Shown here in pieces: positions 34,372-45,600 of a stretch of 64,000 nt of DNA. The notes below the pieces were generated by a model. That model was not told where the DNA came from. It worked only from the letters and a program-made list of their open reading frames with translations, and searched no databases. Positions within the stretch are counted from its first letter, which is position 1. Every line of letters begins with the position of its first letter. The translations under genes and the position numbers were made by a program. The stretch comes from Archivesica marissinica (lineage: Eukaryota > Mollusca > Bivalvia > Venerida > Vesicomyidae), in the NCBI GenBank assembly GCA_014843695.1, contig CM026394.1, forward strand, positions 39,726,368 to 39,790,367. The letters are read 5' to 3'.

Positions 34372-36530
34372 CTATTCCTTTACTGGGACGGCAAGCGAAA
34401 ATGTATAACGTCCACGATTGTCCATCACAGGTGCATCTAAGACTCCAATCACATCGTGTCGATCAACCCAGGAATCATCATTTGTTTTGAAGGTGAACAC
34501 TTTCTTGTCATTGTCTTTCGATCGAAGGAATGAGAATTTGATAATGTTCTCCATATGATCAATGTCAGTGCACTGTCCAAGGAACACCTTCTCCAATTTG
34601 CTAGCGGTGAATCTTACCAAGCAAAAGTCACCAATTTTGCAGTCACGACTAGATATAGCAAAGTCCTTCCCAATAGGCATAGGTTCCTCGGTTTGATTGT
34701 TTTTCACCGTCTGTATGACACGTGCGATGGTCATAGGCTCGTGGCGTGTGAATGGCGAGTTCAGCGCTACTGCGAGACTACAGTCGTCATTGTGTCGGAG
34801 ATAGTGCAGCGAATGTGTTCCACTGACTGCAAGACACTTCGCGAAACGATTGTCCAAATGAGCGGTACATTCCTTGATGTCGTCACTGGAGAGCCAAAGT
34901 ACATTGATTTTGCCCGTGAGCCTTTTGGCAACGTCGTAGAACTCACGAGGATTTGTCACGGTTTCACGTTCTTGCAGAATTGCTCTCCAAACGACTTGTT
35001 TTGTTTCGCCACCAATTCCGTCGACTGGACCTTTCCCATGAGCTGTACAGAAGAAGCTCCAATCTGCCGTACACTCGAAGTCCCGTTCATGGAAAGCGAG
35101 GTTGGCGAAGTTGTACCGATTTTTGAATTGGCTTGCGGCACCGTCCGACCAGTAGTGGACAGTTGTAATGTCCCACGGCAAGACCATTTTCAGTTCACGC
35201 AAAACCAAGCTGTTGTTGGCATAAACAGCCTTCTTGTCATGTACAGGTTCATCCGAGATAATCGAGAATGACAAGTGTTCCAGGTCAGATGTTTCAGTTC
35301 GACGAAAGTAGACCACAAACGGTAAAAATCGTCACACCGCCAGATGCCCAGTGAGCTGACATGATCTCTGACTGATGTTTGATAGAGAAATTCTCGGAGA
35401 AGTCTTCTTGAATGATGACTTCACCAGGTTTGATTGTCCCTTTCAAACACCGCAATTCCGCATGCTGGCGACGCTCATCGTACACATGTCGAGAAAATCG
35501 ATTGAGCTGACTTTTCAGTTCGGTACTGGTGCTTTCAAGATCCGAGTTGATCAGAGTTTTTACGGTTTTGCCGTCCTGAGTTGTCCATTGGTAGTAGGAC
35601 ACGGGTGATGTGGCGTCGATTTCAGCGATGTTACCATTGATATCGTCAACTCCACACATAGGACACTTTCGATCGACACAGTCAATGTTTGCAAGGTCAC
35701 AAACAGTAAGTTCCACAACTTGGACTGGATCACACGGAATGGCGGGTACGATTTTGTGAAGACCAGTCGCAAGCAATGCAATGTTCTGATGGTACTTGCA
35801 CATACACACTTCTTGGTCCTGATTTGTCATCGGTTTCACATAAGGTGGGCGTAGCTCGGTGAACTTGGTGAAGCCAATAATGTCCCCATGCTCACGACAG
35901 AAAACCTGGTGCGATTCGGACAGTGACAAATATAGCAAACGTTTTTGCTTGTGTTCTCGTTTACCAGTGACAGAGTCTTTTACAGATATGCAGTCTCTTT
36001 TTCCTGGACACATCCTACTTATGTCATCACGCAAGTAAAACTGATGCACAAGCTCTAATGTCTGATTGGGAATGGCATCAGAACGTTTCTTTCGTTCATC
36101 ATCGATAAGACTTCGTCGAACTCTAAGTGTCTCTGACCGTTTTACAAAGTTTATCCCGTTTATCTCGAGGCATCGATGATAACACAGCACCAAGTACATG
36201 TGTTTCCCTCGTTGGCGTTCCAGGTAGAGCACGTATTACCTTGGCCACAGCCTTTCCAAGCGTGTTCTTGGACTTGTATGGTCCTATTTCCTCTGGCTCT
36301 GCCTCCGGTCTTCGAGCATTCGCCTTTTCTCTTCGTTGCCGTTGTTTGGCCTCCCGTTCCTTTCGCTTTTTTTCGTTCTTCTCCCATTCAGTCATAGTGA
36401 CCTTTTTCAAAGCTCGTTGTTGCTTTTTCCTGTCTCGATCTTTTGCTTTAGCAGCCTCGTGTTTCTCGTCATCATTCCAGACCTTCGCTCTAAAACGATG
36501 GGATCTTTCTGTAGCAGTTAATGCTGGCAT
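34372..36530 (-). pseudogene. DDE transposase, two frameshifts
   Basis: Three overlapping minus-strand frames form one protein of about 715 residues. 36530 to about 36130 is a lysine/arginine-rich, probably coiled-coil N-terminus (ATERSHRFRAKVW, then many K/R/E). About 36130 to 35318 has a cysteine motif CVDRKCPMCG and the first acidic site QEDFSEN (near 35402). About 35316 to 34372 has YWSDGAASQFKN (near 35145) and HGKGPVDGIGGE (near 35022), the likely second and third catalytic acids. One base is extra near 35317 and the frame also changes near 36127-36145. Otherwise the frames are free of stops, so the decay is recent or partly sequencing error. Similar proteins with a SDGAASQ(F/Y)KN and HGKGP(C/V)DG pair are multicopy in aphids, cnidarians and molluscs (from memory). 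This is an RNaseH-fold transposase by motif. The superfamily name is uncertain. Confidence 0.7.
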
Positions 36531-36862
36531 GACTTCTGAGGTGCTGAGTTGATCTGGTGAAACATGAACTTGGGCTCTATCTTATAAGTCCCAGTTCTGT
36601 TGTTATAGTAACCAAGCCTGTTGAGTCCTAAAAGGTGTTTTAACACCTCTTTTGATAAAGCCATCCTAGCACAAACCTGTTAAGAAGCCCTTCCTGGTCT
36701 TCATGATTTCATTGTTTCTTCCATGGAAGCCAAACAAAAGAAGAAGACATTCCAATCATCAAGGATTAAGCCACTAGACTAAATTTTAAGTGACCAACCT
36801 ACATAGGAAAATCATGATTAATAACAGTTTTCTTTTCAAAAATCACTTTTGAGTAATTTTAT

Positions 36863-37230
36863 GTCCTGTCCGCAACGTTTTTGTCCTGTCCGCAACAGAA
36901 ATGAGTTGTGGGTTCCCATGAAGTGTGTTATATGTTTGTCTTTACTTTTGGTTGATATTATTCAGATATACCCCAGCTAAGAGAATATAAAGTTTGGGTT
37001 TTCAAATCCAACTATTTTTGGGTGAAATTAAAACTTTTCGACCGAAAACGTTGCGGACAGGACACCTTGGGTCTGTGAAGTGGATTTTGTATGGCTTCAC
37101 ATTTATAAAAAAAATTAAAACTGCATCATGTTATACTTAGACATAACACTAATGCTGTCAACAACAGAAATTGACCTAAAGTTAAATACACCACGAGAAA
37201 ACTTAAAAAAACATTTGTCCTGTCCGCAAC
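36863..37230 (-). repeat. Right subterminal arm: four copies of the same 14-mer
   Basis: Reverse copies gtcctgtccgcaac at 36863-36876, 36883-36896 and 37217-37230, plus one forward copy at 37050-37063. The forward copy is followed by gtgaagtgga, as the copy at 33841 is followed by gtgaagtggg. Confidence 0.9.
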
Positions 37231-37411
37231 GCTGAAATCCATTGTTTCGTGTTAAATAGCTAATTTGCATATATTAAAAATGTGCAATTTTGACCCAAAT
37301 GCCAATTTCCGGTCTTCAGATACCTATCTAACATATACATTTGGTACTTTGCTCAAATTCAGACTTTAATATTTTTTATGTCACTTCACATATACTGTGA
37401 AATGCCCATAC

Positions 37412-37643
37412 CTCTAAATATATGCTGTATTAACGGCTTTACAGCGTCTTCATACACCGTCACCTGTGGATCAGTTATCCGGAACACAAAATCGTATGTA
37501 AAACTTCTATCTTTGCCAAGTACTAACTGCGGCTCGTACGGGATGAAGTTGAGACAGGTTTGACAGCCCTCGTCAGTCTCCTTTGTAATCAGCGGCCGCA
37601 CTCGCACCACAACTTTCAGCGGAATAGCCGACATATTGTTTCA
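37412..37643 (-). CDS. KIF4: Kinesin-4 (KIF4-like), first coding exon
   Basis: On the minus strand an acceptor ctactattttcag is followed at 37643 by nine bases of leader and ATG at 37634. About 74 codons follow, ending at donor AGAG|GTATGG (37412). The translation has the motor-domain start KVVVRVRPLITKE, then EGCQTCLNF and SFTYDFVF. This matches the first strand of kinesin motors, and KIF4 best of those I can recall. Kinesins of this family are plus-end microtubule motors in chromosome and spindle organisation. The next expected part, with the ATP-binding GQTGSGKT loop, is not seen anywhere in the window. The intron that should lead to it contains the DDE transposon, then a scaffold gap and long arrays. 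Either intron 1 is huge, or the locus is a fragment, or the scaffold is misjoined. Confidence 0.75.
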
Positions 37644-37983
37644 CTGAAAATAGTAGAATTAAATAGGTTTTGAATAATCTTCCACATGTCATTCAGGTAA
37701 CCTGACTAGGGCATGGTGGTATGGCACCGAGGCTGATGCATGTGTTTAGAACGAAACAAATATTTAATTAGGAAGCACAAATTCCGAGATCAATCATGCA
37801 CTATCCAACACATTATTAATCTACACATATTAAAGAACTTGGGAAATATGTTGTATATAGATTGTAAACACTTCGTAATCATAATGTTCTTGCAAATGTT
37901 TTGTTTCTTACTTCAAAATATGGCGGCACAAATTATTGAGGGAAATACAGGAAAGAATCTACAACTACCAACAATAGACGGTA
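37644..37983. other. Leader intron of the kinesin gene, no other feature
   Basis: AT-rich DNA upstream of the kinesin coding exon. The acceptor at 37644-37645 shows that a non-coding exon lies further right. Not located. Confidence 0.5.
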
Positions 37984-38190
37984 TGACTAAAGGCCATTTT
38001 CAAGAAAAGGGCAGAAAGGGACAGAAAAGGGCATACTTTGTTTAGAAAAGGGGTAATTAAGCACATTAAGTTATGTTTTGCAGCTTTATATGCAACATAA
38101 TTTATTTAGAAGAATATTATGACGTTATACATATATGCGACTATAACATGACAAAAACTCAGACACTTTTGAGAAAGGACCTATGTTCTT
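37984..38190 (+). repeat. Left arm of a 207-bp inverted repeat
   Basis: Contains ggccattttcaagaaaaggg, agttatgttttgcagcttta and aggacctatgttc. The reverse complement, with about 15 % differences by eye, is at 39471-39679. The arms enclose about 1.28 kb. Confidence 0.85.
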
Positions 38191-38296
38191 AAGAAAATGT
38201 CCAGTTAAAATACAGTTTGTAGCTTCAAATTCGTTGAAATTGATGCATAGCTATGAAACTATAAAACATAAATAGGGGAAAACAAGCTTTAACAAC

Positions 38297-38600
38297 TTAT
38301 ATTAAGCGCTCTCATTGGGTCGGATTAAATCGTATATATGTGATCATCAATCGTGTTGGAGGGAACTTGAGCATTGATTCTACGTTAACTTGAACAAGCA
38401 ATAAATGAAAAACTCTGTGTAATGGACTAACTAGATAAACTTTATTCTTGCTTTAACATGAAACTAGAACATATCCACTATCAAAGCAAAGATTATGTGC
38501 ACCCAAATGATCTTTCTACGAGTACCTAGAGAAAAACCCACCTGTCCGATCTGGCCACCACCGTACTATCTCACATACTTCCAAGTTCGAGTATCAAACA
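38297..38600 (-). mobile_element. Degraded SINE (family C)
   Basis: Has caacttatattaagcgctct at the left and cccacctgtccgatctggcc further right, as in the cleaner copy at 50263-50480. It is interrupted by about 120 bp of unrelated DNA. Confidence 0.55.
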
Positions 38601-38840
38601 CGTGTTGCTGATGGTGAAATAGAAAAAGCAATTATATTGTTTAACAATAACAAGCCATGTGGATTCGACACAATGGTAAAAGAACAAATTAAAACATCTT
38701 ACCATGTTATGAAAAATATATACATTAAGTTATTTAACCTTGTACTTGACATCGGTGTTATCCCTGAACATTGGACCATTGGTATAATAAATCCTATATG
38801 CAAGAATAAAGGTGATGTTACAAACCCATTGCACTCTTAA
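38601..38840 (+). pseudogene. Non-LTR retrotransposon reverse-transcriptase fragment
   Basis: The frame encodes NNNKPCGFDTMVKEQIK, then FNLVLDIGVIPEHW and INPICKNKGD. This is the conserved N-terminal part of LINE reverse transcriptases (K.G.D, P..W, I.PI.K..GD). About 75 residues remain, and the frame stops where the YRPI block should follow. Confidence 0.75.
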
Positions 38841-39060
38841 GTTGTCTCGGGAAATTATTCACATGCATTATTAATTAATTTGAATGTGATCATTTTTTGA
38901 AAACGAAAGAAAAACATTTATAAAACTTTATTGTTACAGAAGATCAAATATACATGTACACATTTGAGGAGCTAATGAATACGAATAATAAAATTGTATT
39001 AAATAATGAATAAATAAATAATGTATTATTAGAAGATAAAGACAATCTGTCTATAGTGAA
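38841..39060. other. Non-coding AT-rich stretch
   Basis: No gene or repeat recognised. Confidence 0.5.
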
Positions 39061-39063
39061 TGT

Positions 39064-39137
39064 AGGACGTTTCGGCCACGGACGTTTCAGACTAGGACGT
39101 TTCGGCCTGGCCTATTTTCAAGGGAGGACGTTTCGGC
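39064..39137 (+). repeat. Cluster of four ggacgtttcggcc motifs
   Basis: Copies start at 39064, 39080 (one variant, ggacgtttcagac), 39095 and 39125, all in plus orientation. The 13-mer matches 11 of 13 bases of ggtcatttcggcc at 4.4-5.0 kb. No reverse cluster was found nearby. Confidence 0.75.
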
Positions 39138-39351
39138 CAAAAAGGTTTTTTGGTGGAAATAAAAAATAATATAATAGAGAAAATATTATGTACATGTATT
39201 AACATGATATGATATTTATTTATTGATATGATATATGTTTCGGTCAAACTATTTATTTATTAGTGGTATATACTATATAAAGCAGAGAAAATATCACAAT
39301 TCAGTCAATACAATTGTTGAATGGCTATTCCAGATATAAATAATTATCGTG

Positions 39352-39471
39352 TCATGGGTTAGATTAAAAAAGTGGCTTCTCCTGTTGATTATTTGTGTTG
39401 CTTTGATACAATCAGTTTCACGCCCGATTGGTTGTCATGGGTTAGATTAAGGAGAGTGGCTTCTTCTGTTG
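39352..39471. repeat. Short tandem duplication
   Basis: The block gtcatgggttagattaa plus gtggcttctcctgttga is present at 39352 and again at 39433, about 81 bp apart. Confidence 0.75.
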
Positions 39472-39679
39472 AACATGGGTCCTTTCTCAAGAGTCCGAGG
39501 TTTTGGCATGATACAGTCGCATATATGTATAACGTTATCATAGTCTTCTAAATATGTTGCATATAAAGCTGCAAAACATAATTTAATGTGCTGGATTATC
39601 CCTTTTCTTAAGTAAAGTACGCACTTTTCTGTCTCTTTCTGTCCTTTTCTTGAAAATGGCCCCTTTCTTACTTTAGTCA
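39471..39679 (-). repeat. Right arm of the 207-bp inverted repeat
   Basis: Reverse-complement partner of 37984-38190. Contains gaacatgggtcctttctcaa and cttgaaaatggcc. Confidence 0.85.
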
Positions 39680-39869
39680 CACCCAACAAGAGATACATGT
39701 AATCAGTAAAGCCACGCATTGACCCTAATACACCTCAGCCCCAGACACCTCGGACACCATCACAAATCAGAGCATACGACATCGAATGTGACTTACCACT
39801 GGTTTAGCAACTTTTTTATTACATTTTGATACATTGCAACTTCATTTATGTTTATAAATTTGTATATTT

Positions 39870-40065
39870 GTGGCGCCTCCGTCGAATTGATACGGAGGCC
39901 GCCACGTAACCGAGATGCTGGGAGTTCGAACCAAATCAGAACGACTGTGGTGTTGTTCTTATCCAAGGCACCAGAAGTTTACATTATCGGTAATCAGCTA
40001 GCTTCAGGAGCCGTCACTCATATGGGCAACCAGTAGCGACGATAAATAAAAGTAACACACACTTT
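39870..40065 (+). mobile_element. SINE with family A tail and a different head
   Basis: The head region has a short hairpin (cctccgtc...tacggagg) and box B-like gagttcgaacc. The 3' end caggagccgtcactcatatg and gtagcgacgataaataaa is the family A tail, but the family A tRNA-Thr head and body are missing. Confidence 0.65.
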
Positions 40066-41164
40066 TTATTTTAAATCACAGATGGGTTTCTCCGATTTCT
40101 TCACATCTCCACCCAAATCCAATTATGGAGCCTTCGACGATACTGCTACCATTTAATATTACTGTTTGAATAGTCTGTACTGAATAATGTGATATTGTAT
40201 CCCATTAAATGTACCATGTAGTAATATGATACATGATCACAGAATGTAATATAATATATGATCATTCCAAATGCAACCAAGAACCAAGCCTAAATTGTAA
40301 TATGATATAAACATGCAACATTAGTTTAGTATAAATTGTCTTGGTCCCAGAAGTGTCTTCTATTTGGTCAAATCATCAACCAGTGGTTGTAGGCTGACAT
40401 TCATGCAACACCTTCAATGCCATCTTACGATCGTAATCGCACTGGTACACCTTCTTCTGACCCGTGTGCTATGCTAAAAGTGTTAATGACCACCAGAAAG
40501 AGAGTTGCGGCGAGTCCTAGTGATACCATCCATTCAACTATTGTTTTTTTAAAAGCATTTATCCATATAAGTTTCCTTTCGCTATAACCCCTTTCATTCT
40601 ATTGCTGTTAATTTATATGCAAACTGTTCATTCTCCTATGTGATATATATGTAAGATACTGAAATAAATACGGTTTAAGCCAAAAGCATTTTAACCGTTT
40701 TCCAATAGATTTTATTGTTATTATGCTTTGCTTCTTGTCGAGAGATTTCAAGAGTAATACATTTTTTTAATTATCATGTTGATTTTAGGTTGTTCACTTT
40801 ATTACGTATATGTTTATGATTTAGTTTAATAATATTTTATTGCTTATTTATATACAATACAATTACAAATATAAACATGGTAAATATATAAGCAAACTGA
40901 TACAACTGCAATGCTATGCTTATACAATGTACTTGCACAGTGCACGAATAAAATCTAGAATGGGTTGATCAACAAGTTTTACCAACATTAGCGAGTATGT
41001 TTATAATAGTTCCAGTTTGCGATATAATACGATTTTAATGCTTTAACTGGTCACGATAGTAACAACGGATGTAGGAATACATCAAGTTGTTTGATAGCTA
41101 ATTCAAGGAACACAGAAATAAATGATTAGTTTAACCACATTGTATTGCATATATATATGCTAAG
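40066..41164. other. Non-coding stretch, no gene seen
   Basis: AT-rich DNA with several near-copies of tgatatgat/atgatcaca words. No exon-like segment. Confidence 0.5.
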
Positions 41165-41360
41165 TACAATGCGACGGACAACACCTATTCTGGACAGGCC
41201 CCATCGGTTAACCAGTACTTGGTGTACTAACCTCCGATAGAAACGGCCAACGTTTTCCATATAAAGAGACACGGGGCTCGTTCCCGTGACCATCAGTGAT
41301 GACAGGTTACAGTGGTGTACAAGTCAGCGACATTAACCACTCGACCACGGAGGCGGACAA
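41165..41360 (-). mobile_element. tRNA-headed SINE (family D), reverse
   Basis: The minus-strand head begins gtccgcctccgtggtcgagt, as in the copy at 50582-50835. It continues with the gacttgtacaccactgt-like segment and ends near the gtactggttaaccgatgggg segment. Confidence 0.75.
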
Positions 41361-41804
41361 TGAACACATGGTTATTGAGCTTATTTACCCTCGCCACCGG
41401 CGAACAATGTGGACGAACGAATGAACACACTTCTAAAAGTGTGCATATTATGCGGTTCATGGTATTGTTTTTCACAAGAATTGTCAAGATAATTATGTTG
41501 AAGCAAATGGGTTGGGCCACACGTTTGAACAACATTAGCTACGGCCTTCCCCCAATAAATAACAGATGCACATGCTTTGCGTACTTAATGTTCGTTTAAA
41601 AATGACTTCGTTTTAAGTATCTATGTGTAAAGATATACGTTCCATATAATGCGGTCGCTACTTTCGCTTTGATCTAGTCCATTGGAATTAACACAGTTCA
41701 ACGAACAAGGTGTACCACTCGGACGGCGCCGTTAACAATTGCATATGTACATACCTAAAACAACATTGAATATAATGATTTGATAACTTGCATACTTCGC
41801 AAGA
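41361..41804. other. Non-coding stretch, no feature seen
   Basis: No gene or repeat recognised. Confidence 0.45.
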
Positions 41805-42055
41805 TGTTCTTGGGTCTGGTAAATACTTCAGTAGACGACCGTAGGTATAGCACATCATTTGGTAGATGTCATTAGATCTGGCAACTCCTTAGGTAGATGA
41901 CATTAGTTCTGGCAAATCCTTTGATATATAACAGTATATTTGGCAAGTCCTTAGATATATGCCATTAGGTCTGGTAATCCCTTTAGCAGATGAACTTATG
42001 TCTGGCAACTCCATTGGTAGATACGCATAGGTCTGATAAATCCTGATATATACAT
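41805..42055. repeat. Degenerate minisatellite, unit about 33-36 bp
   Basis: Seven or so diverged units built on tctggcaactccttaggtag and atgacattagg. Old and heterogeneous compared with the other arrays. Confidence 0.65.
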
Positions 42056-42456
42056 TGTACACATTGTGTGGCGTTTGTGGACCAGTGGCAGAGCGATACT
42101 TAGTCACGGCACGTATATAGTGTCATTGGGCAGTGAACAGCATGCACTTTACTTATTATTTGTTAATTACAAGAATACTCTATGAAGAGCGCCACAATCA
42201 CTGAAGATGATGATGGTGAACCGTGTAGGTTAAGGAAAACATGTCTGTATCCAAGCAGAGTACACTTGCTTGTTGTTAATTATCTTTAGTCCTCTATGCA
42301 GTCTCCCATAGCATTTTGTGTAAACACAAGTCATAATATGCTGTTTCAATACACAAATTCGAAACGAGGCTTGTATTCAACTGAACGGCGAGGGAAAACA
42401 ATCCGTGTGTTGAAAACTACACAATATTCAGATCGGTATTTCTCATTTGTTAATGG

Positions 42457-42464
42457 TATAAATA
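42457..42464 (+). promoter_or_regulatory. Possible TATA box of the ING gene
   Basis: TATAAATA lies 34 bases before the ATG at 42498. It would place transcription start only about 10 bases upstream of the ATG, so it may be fortuitous. Confidence 0.25.
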
Positions 42465-42497
42465 ATTGTATCAGATGTCAAAGACTTATAAGTAAAT

Positions 42498-42639
42498 ATG
42501 TCTATTTTAAATCAAGCGGCAGTAGAGGCGCTCTGCTCCGCGACTTACTTAGAAAATTATCTGGAAACTATGGACAACCTTCCAGACGATCTGCAACGTA
42601 TCGTCACTCAACTTCGGGAACTCGACATACAGTGTAGAA
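42498..42639 (+). CDS. ING1: ING gene, exon 1
   Basis: ATG at 42498, donor AGAA|GTAAGC. Encodes the start of the ING helical domain. Ends in phase 1. Confidence 0.88.
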
Positions 42640-45600
42640 GTAAGCTTCAATGTTTCTTTTCTTTTTTTCTGTTTCTGTAAAGGTTGTGTTAGATTGATGG
42701 ATGCCGTTTGTTTTAGATAGTTGGTGGTTTGCAAGTTATTTTTGTGTGTTATAGATCTACAGATCTGACATATCTGCACCTCATGAGTGTCTTGTACTTC
42801 GCGGACGATTATGAAAACTAACTTCATATACATGTTTAGTAAGATGGTGATTGTTCATTTCTATTGTAAGTTTTGTAGTTTCTTAATAAAATGAAGAAAT
42901 ATTCAATTTATTTTTGAGCTAAAAATAGCTATAAGGTTGTACACAAACAAGTCACGTGATAGAATAGGTATCATGTGATATCTATAAATAGATATTGCTA
43001 TTTTTGTACTTTCAGGTTTGTTGCAAGACACTGAGCAGCACAAAGAGGTATACCTAAGGGAAGAGAGTGGTCCGGCTAAGAAAAAAGCATTTATTGCCAT
43101 ACAGAGAGCTCTGGTGAAATGTCAAGAAATAGGTGACGAAAAACTCGATCTACTCACCTTGATTCACGAGTTCATAGAAAACAGACATCGACAGCTTGAC
43201 CAAGATAGAGAAAATCTAGGAATTCTATTTGGTAAATGCATTCTCGGATGATGTGGATTTCTTACGTTGTTTGTACTGGCTATGTTCTACCATATTAAGT
43301 GTACAACCAGGTCTATCTGGATATACCTGTAGATTGATCCAGGGTTAGGTATCCGCTCAAAATCTATCCATGACTCTTTCTTGTAAGGATAATACTCCAA
43401 CGCTGGAGTGTACATTGCTTTGGTTGGATTAGAGACCACCGAGGGGTTGTGTGTTGGGGATTAGACCTTCAAAACCGGTCGTTTATGTAGGCTAGGAAAA
43501 GCAGGGATCCAAGTACAGATCCCTGTGGGACTCCAGAGGACACCGGAATGGCCTCTGAACTAATACCATTACGGACAACTGACTTTAGTCTATTATCTAG
43601 AAAACTCTTAATCCACCTTAATATTTGACCTCTGACTCCATAGTCATGCATTTTTAGTAGTACTTTCTCGTGGTTGACCTTATCGAAAGCCTTACTGAAG
43701 TCTAATAGGATACGATCTACCTGATGCTTATTGTAGGCAGAGGTAACCAAGTCGTTGACTGGCATTACTAATTTACTAATTGGGTCACGCATGACTGTTT
43801 TTCTCTAAAACCATGCTGCAAATGGTACAGAATATTGTGGTTAGTGAAGTGTTTTACTATCGAGGAGGAAACTATATGTTCTAGTACCTTGCATAGAACA
43901 CATGACATGACGTCAGTGAGATAGGCCTATAGTTGGCGGTGTTTGACTTGTCCCCTTTTTTGTAAATGGGAGCAACATTTGCTGACTTCCACTGGGCCGG
44001 CAGTGGTCCTTCGTAGTCACCATTTCCAACTTCCAAGAGGTATTTGACCCTCTACTCCACATAAGCACAGTTTATCAAAAGCTATACATGGCTTATGTTA
44101 ATTGTATGTACCATGCCAACAGTAAATAAAATTTGATTTGCAATACAACACCATTATAACCTCCCACATATGCTGTTCCATGCCTAGATATTCAGTATCA
44201 GGGTTCCCTATGTCTGAATTTATTTCCGCGCCACTTTGAAATAAACTGGAGCCAACTAAGAGCCATAAAAATCACGGATAAATATTTAAAGCCAAATTGA
44301 GCAGAAATAAAATAAATAAAGTTACTCCAAATATTTCCACCAATTCACAAAATTTAGTGGCAGTATTTGTTTTTTGGCCCCATTGGCGACCGACAGCAGG
44401 AACCCTGAGTATGTACTACAGTGTGTCTATTGGTATTGGTTGAGCCTTGCTTGATATCTGCAATTCTAAATGTTATGTTTCAGACCCTACCTCAACATCC
44501 TCCCGAGATCATGATCGCGAAGATTACACCCCACAACCGCCCGTAGTCAATAACATAAAGGTGAATAAACAAGAGGAGCGTATTGTTGAACAGAGAATCA
44601 TAACCACTAACAAGAGACAGCGGCGGCAGAAAAACCACGACACACTCATCAAAGAGGAGGTATTTGTGAAATATAATATATTGTACAGTAAAAACCCTCT
44701 CTGCGACCACCCAGATTTCGAGACCACCCCGCTATTGCGAATGATTTTTTTCAGAACGGAATATTTCACTATATATGTCAATGGTCGTTGACCCCGATAA
44801 CCAGACCACCCTGTTATTCCGTAATACGACCAATTAATTCAGACAAATGCCATTAATCCTATGCTAATACTACGACCGCAGGCGATTTTCTCACTTTCAT
44901 TGATAAAACATTTTTAATTATGTCCCTGTTTTACGACAATTAAGAGACCACTTTATGGTATCGGTCAAGGTTAAGTGAGATAAACACGGACGTGTTGATT
45001 GTAAATGATTGGTTTTGATTGTTTTTAATCTTTTGTATATTGTCTGGAGTGGAGTATCGCAGCTAAAGTTGTACTGCATGTGTAAGGACTTGGGCACTCT
45101 GTCACAGGACTTAAAATAATGAATGATTGATGATGATATGTACTTTTCAAGGAAACTACTATGCTTGGTATACACAATATAATTATTAAAAACAAGAAAA
45201 TAAATGTTGAAAATAATTGGATTAACTCATTTACATTGTTCTTTATTTTATTATTAATTAATTGTGATATACAGTTGTCTATGAATGGATTTCAGGAGTA
45301 TAATCCTAAACCATAGAAACAACCAACACTTCTGTAATTAAAACAGAAACACCAAGACATTGTCATATGTGAAAGTACATTATACATGTAGTAAAATTAT
45401 CATAATTTGGTCTTCTGGACCAAACTCGATAAAGAGACCACCCCGCTAATAAGACCACTTTTTGGAAGTCCCATAGGTGGTCTTATTATAGGGGTTTTAC
45501 TGTATGTTATAAATTTTATATTTGGAAATAGCCCCACCCTTTTTAAAATTAATTATAAATAATAAATTGGCAGAAAAACCACGACACACTCGTCAAAGAG

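Larger units (their letters stand above)
33673..37230 (-). mobile_element. DDE-type DNA transposon with mirrored 14-bp subterminal motifs
   Basis: The 14-mer gttgcggacaggac occurs eight times. Forward copies start at 33673, 33841, 34028, 34053 and 37050; reverse copies at 36863, 36883 and 37217. Each side has two single copies outside and one close pair inside (spacings 168, 187, 25 on the left; 20, 167, 167 on the right). A degraded transposase frame lies between the two sets on the minus strand. The true termini and any target-site duplication were not found; the left end may be in the gap. A ggttttactgta next to the 33841 copy resembles a pogo-type end, so two elements could overlap there. 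The superfamily is not identified. Confidence 0.75.

Noticed and set aside
34555..35271. A 238-residue plus-strand frame opposite the transposase (also 36127-36552)
   Set aside because: Antisense shadow of the transposase frames; no recognisable motif.
41293..41599. 80-95-residue frames on both strands (also 50293-50737 and 47357-47707)
   Set aside because: They are translations of SINE copies.
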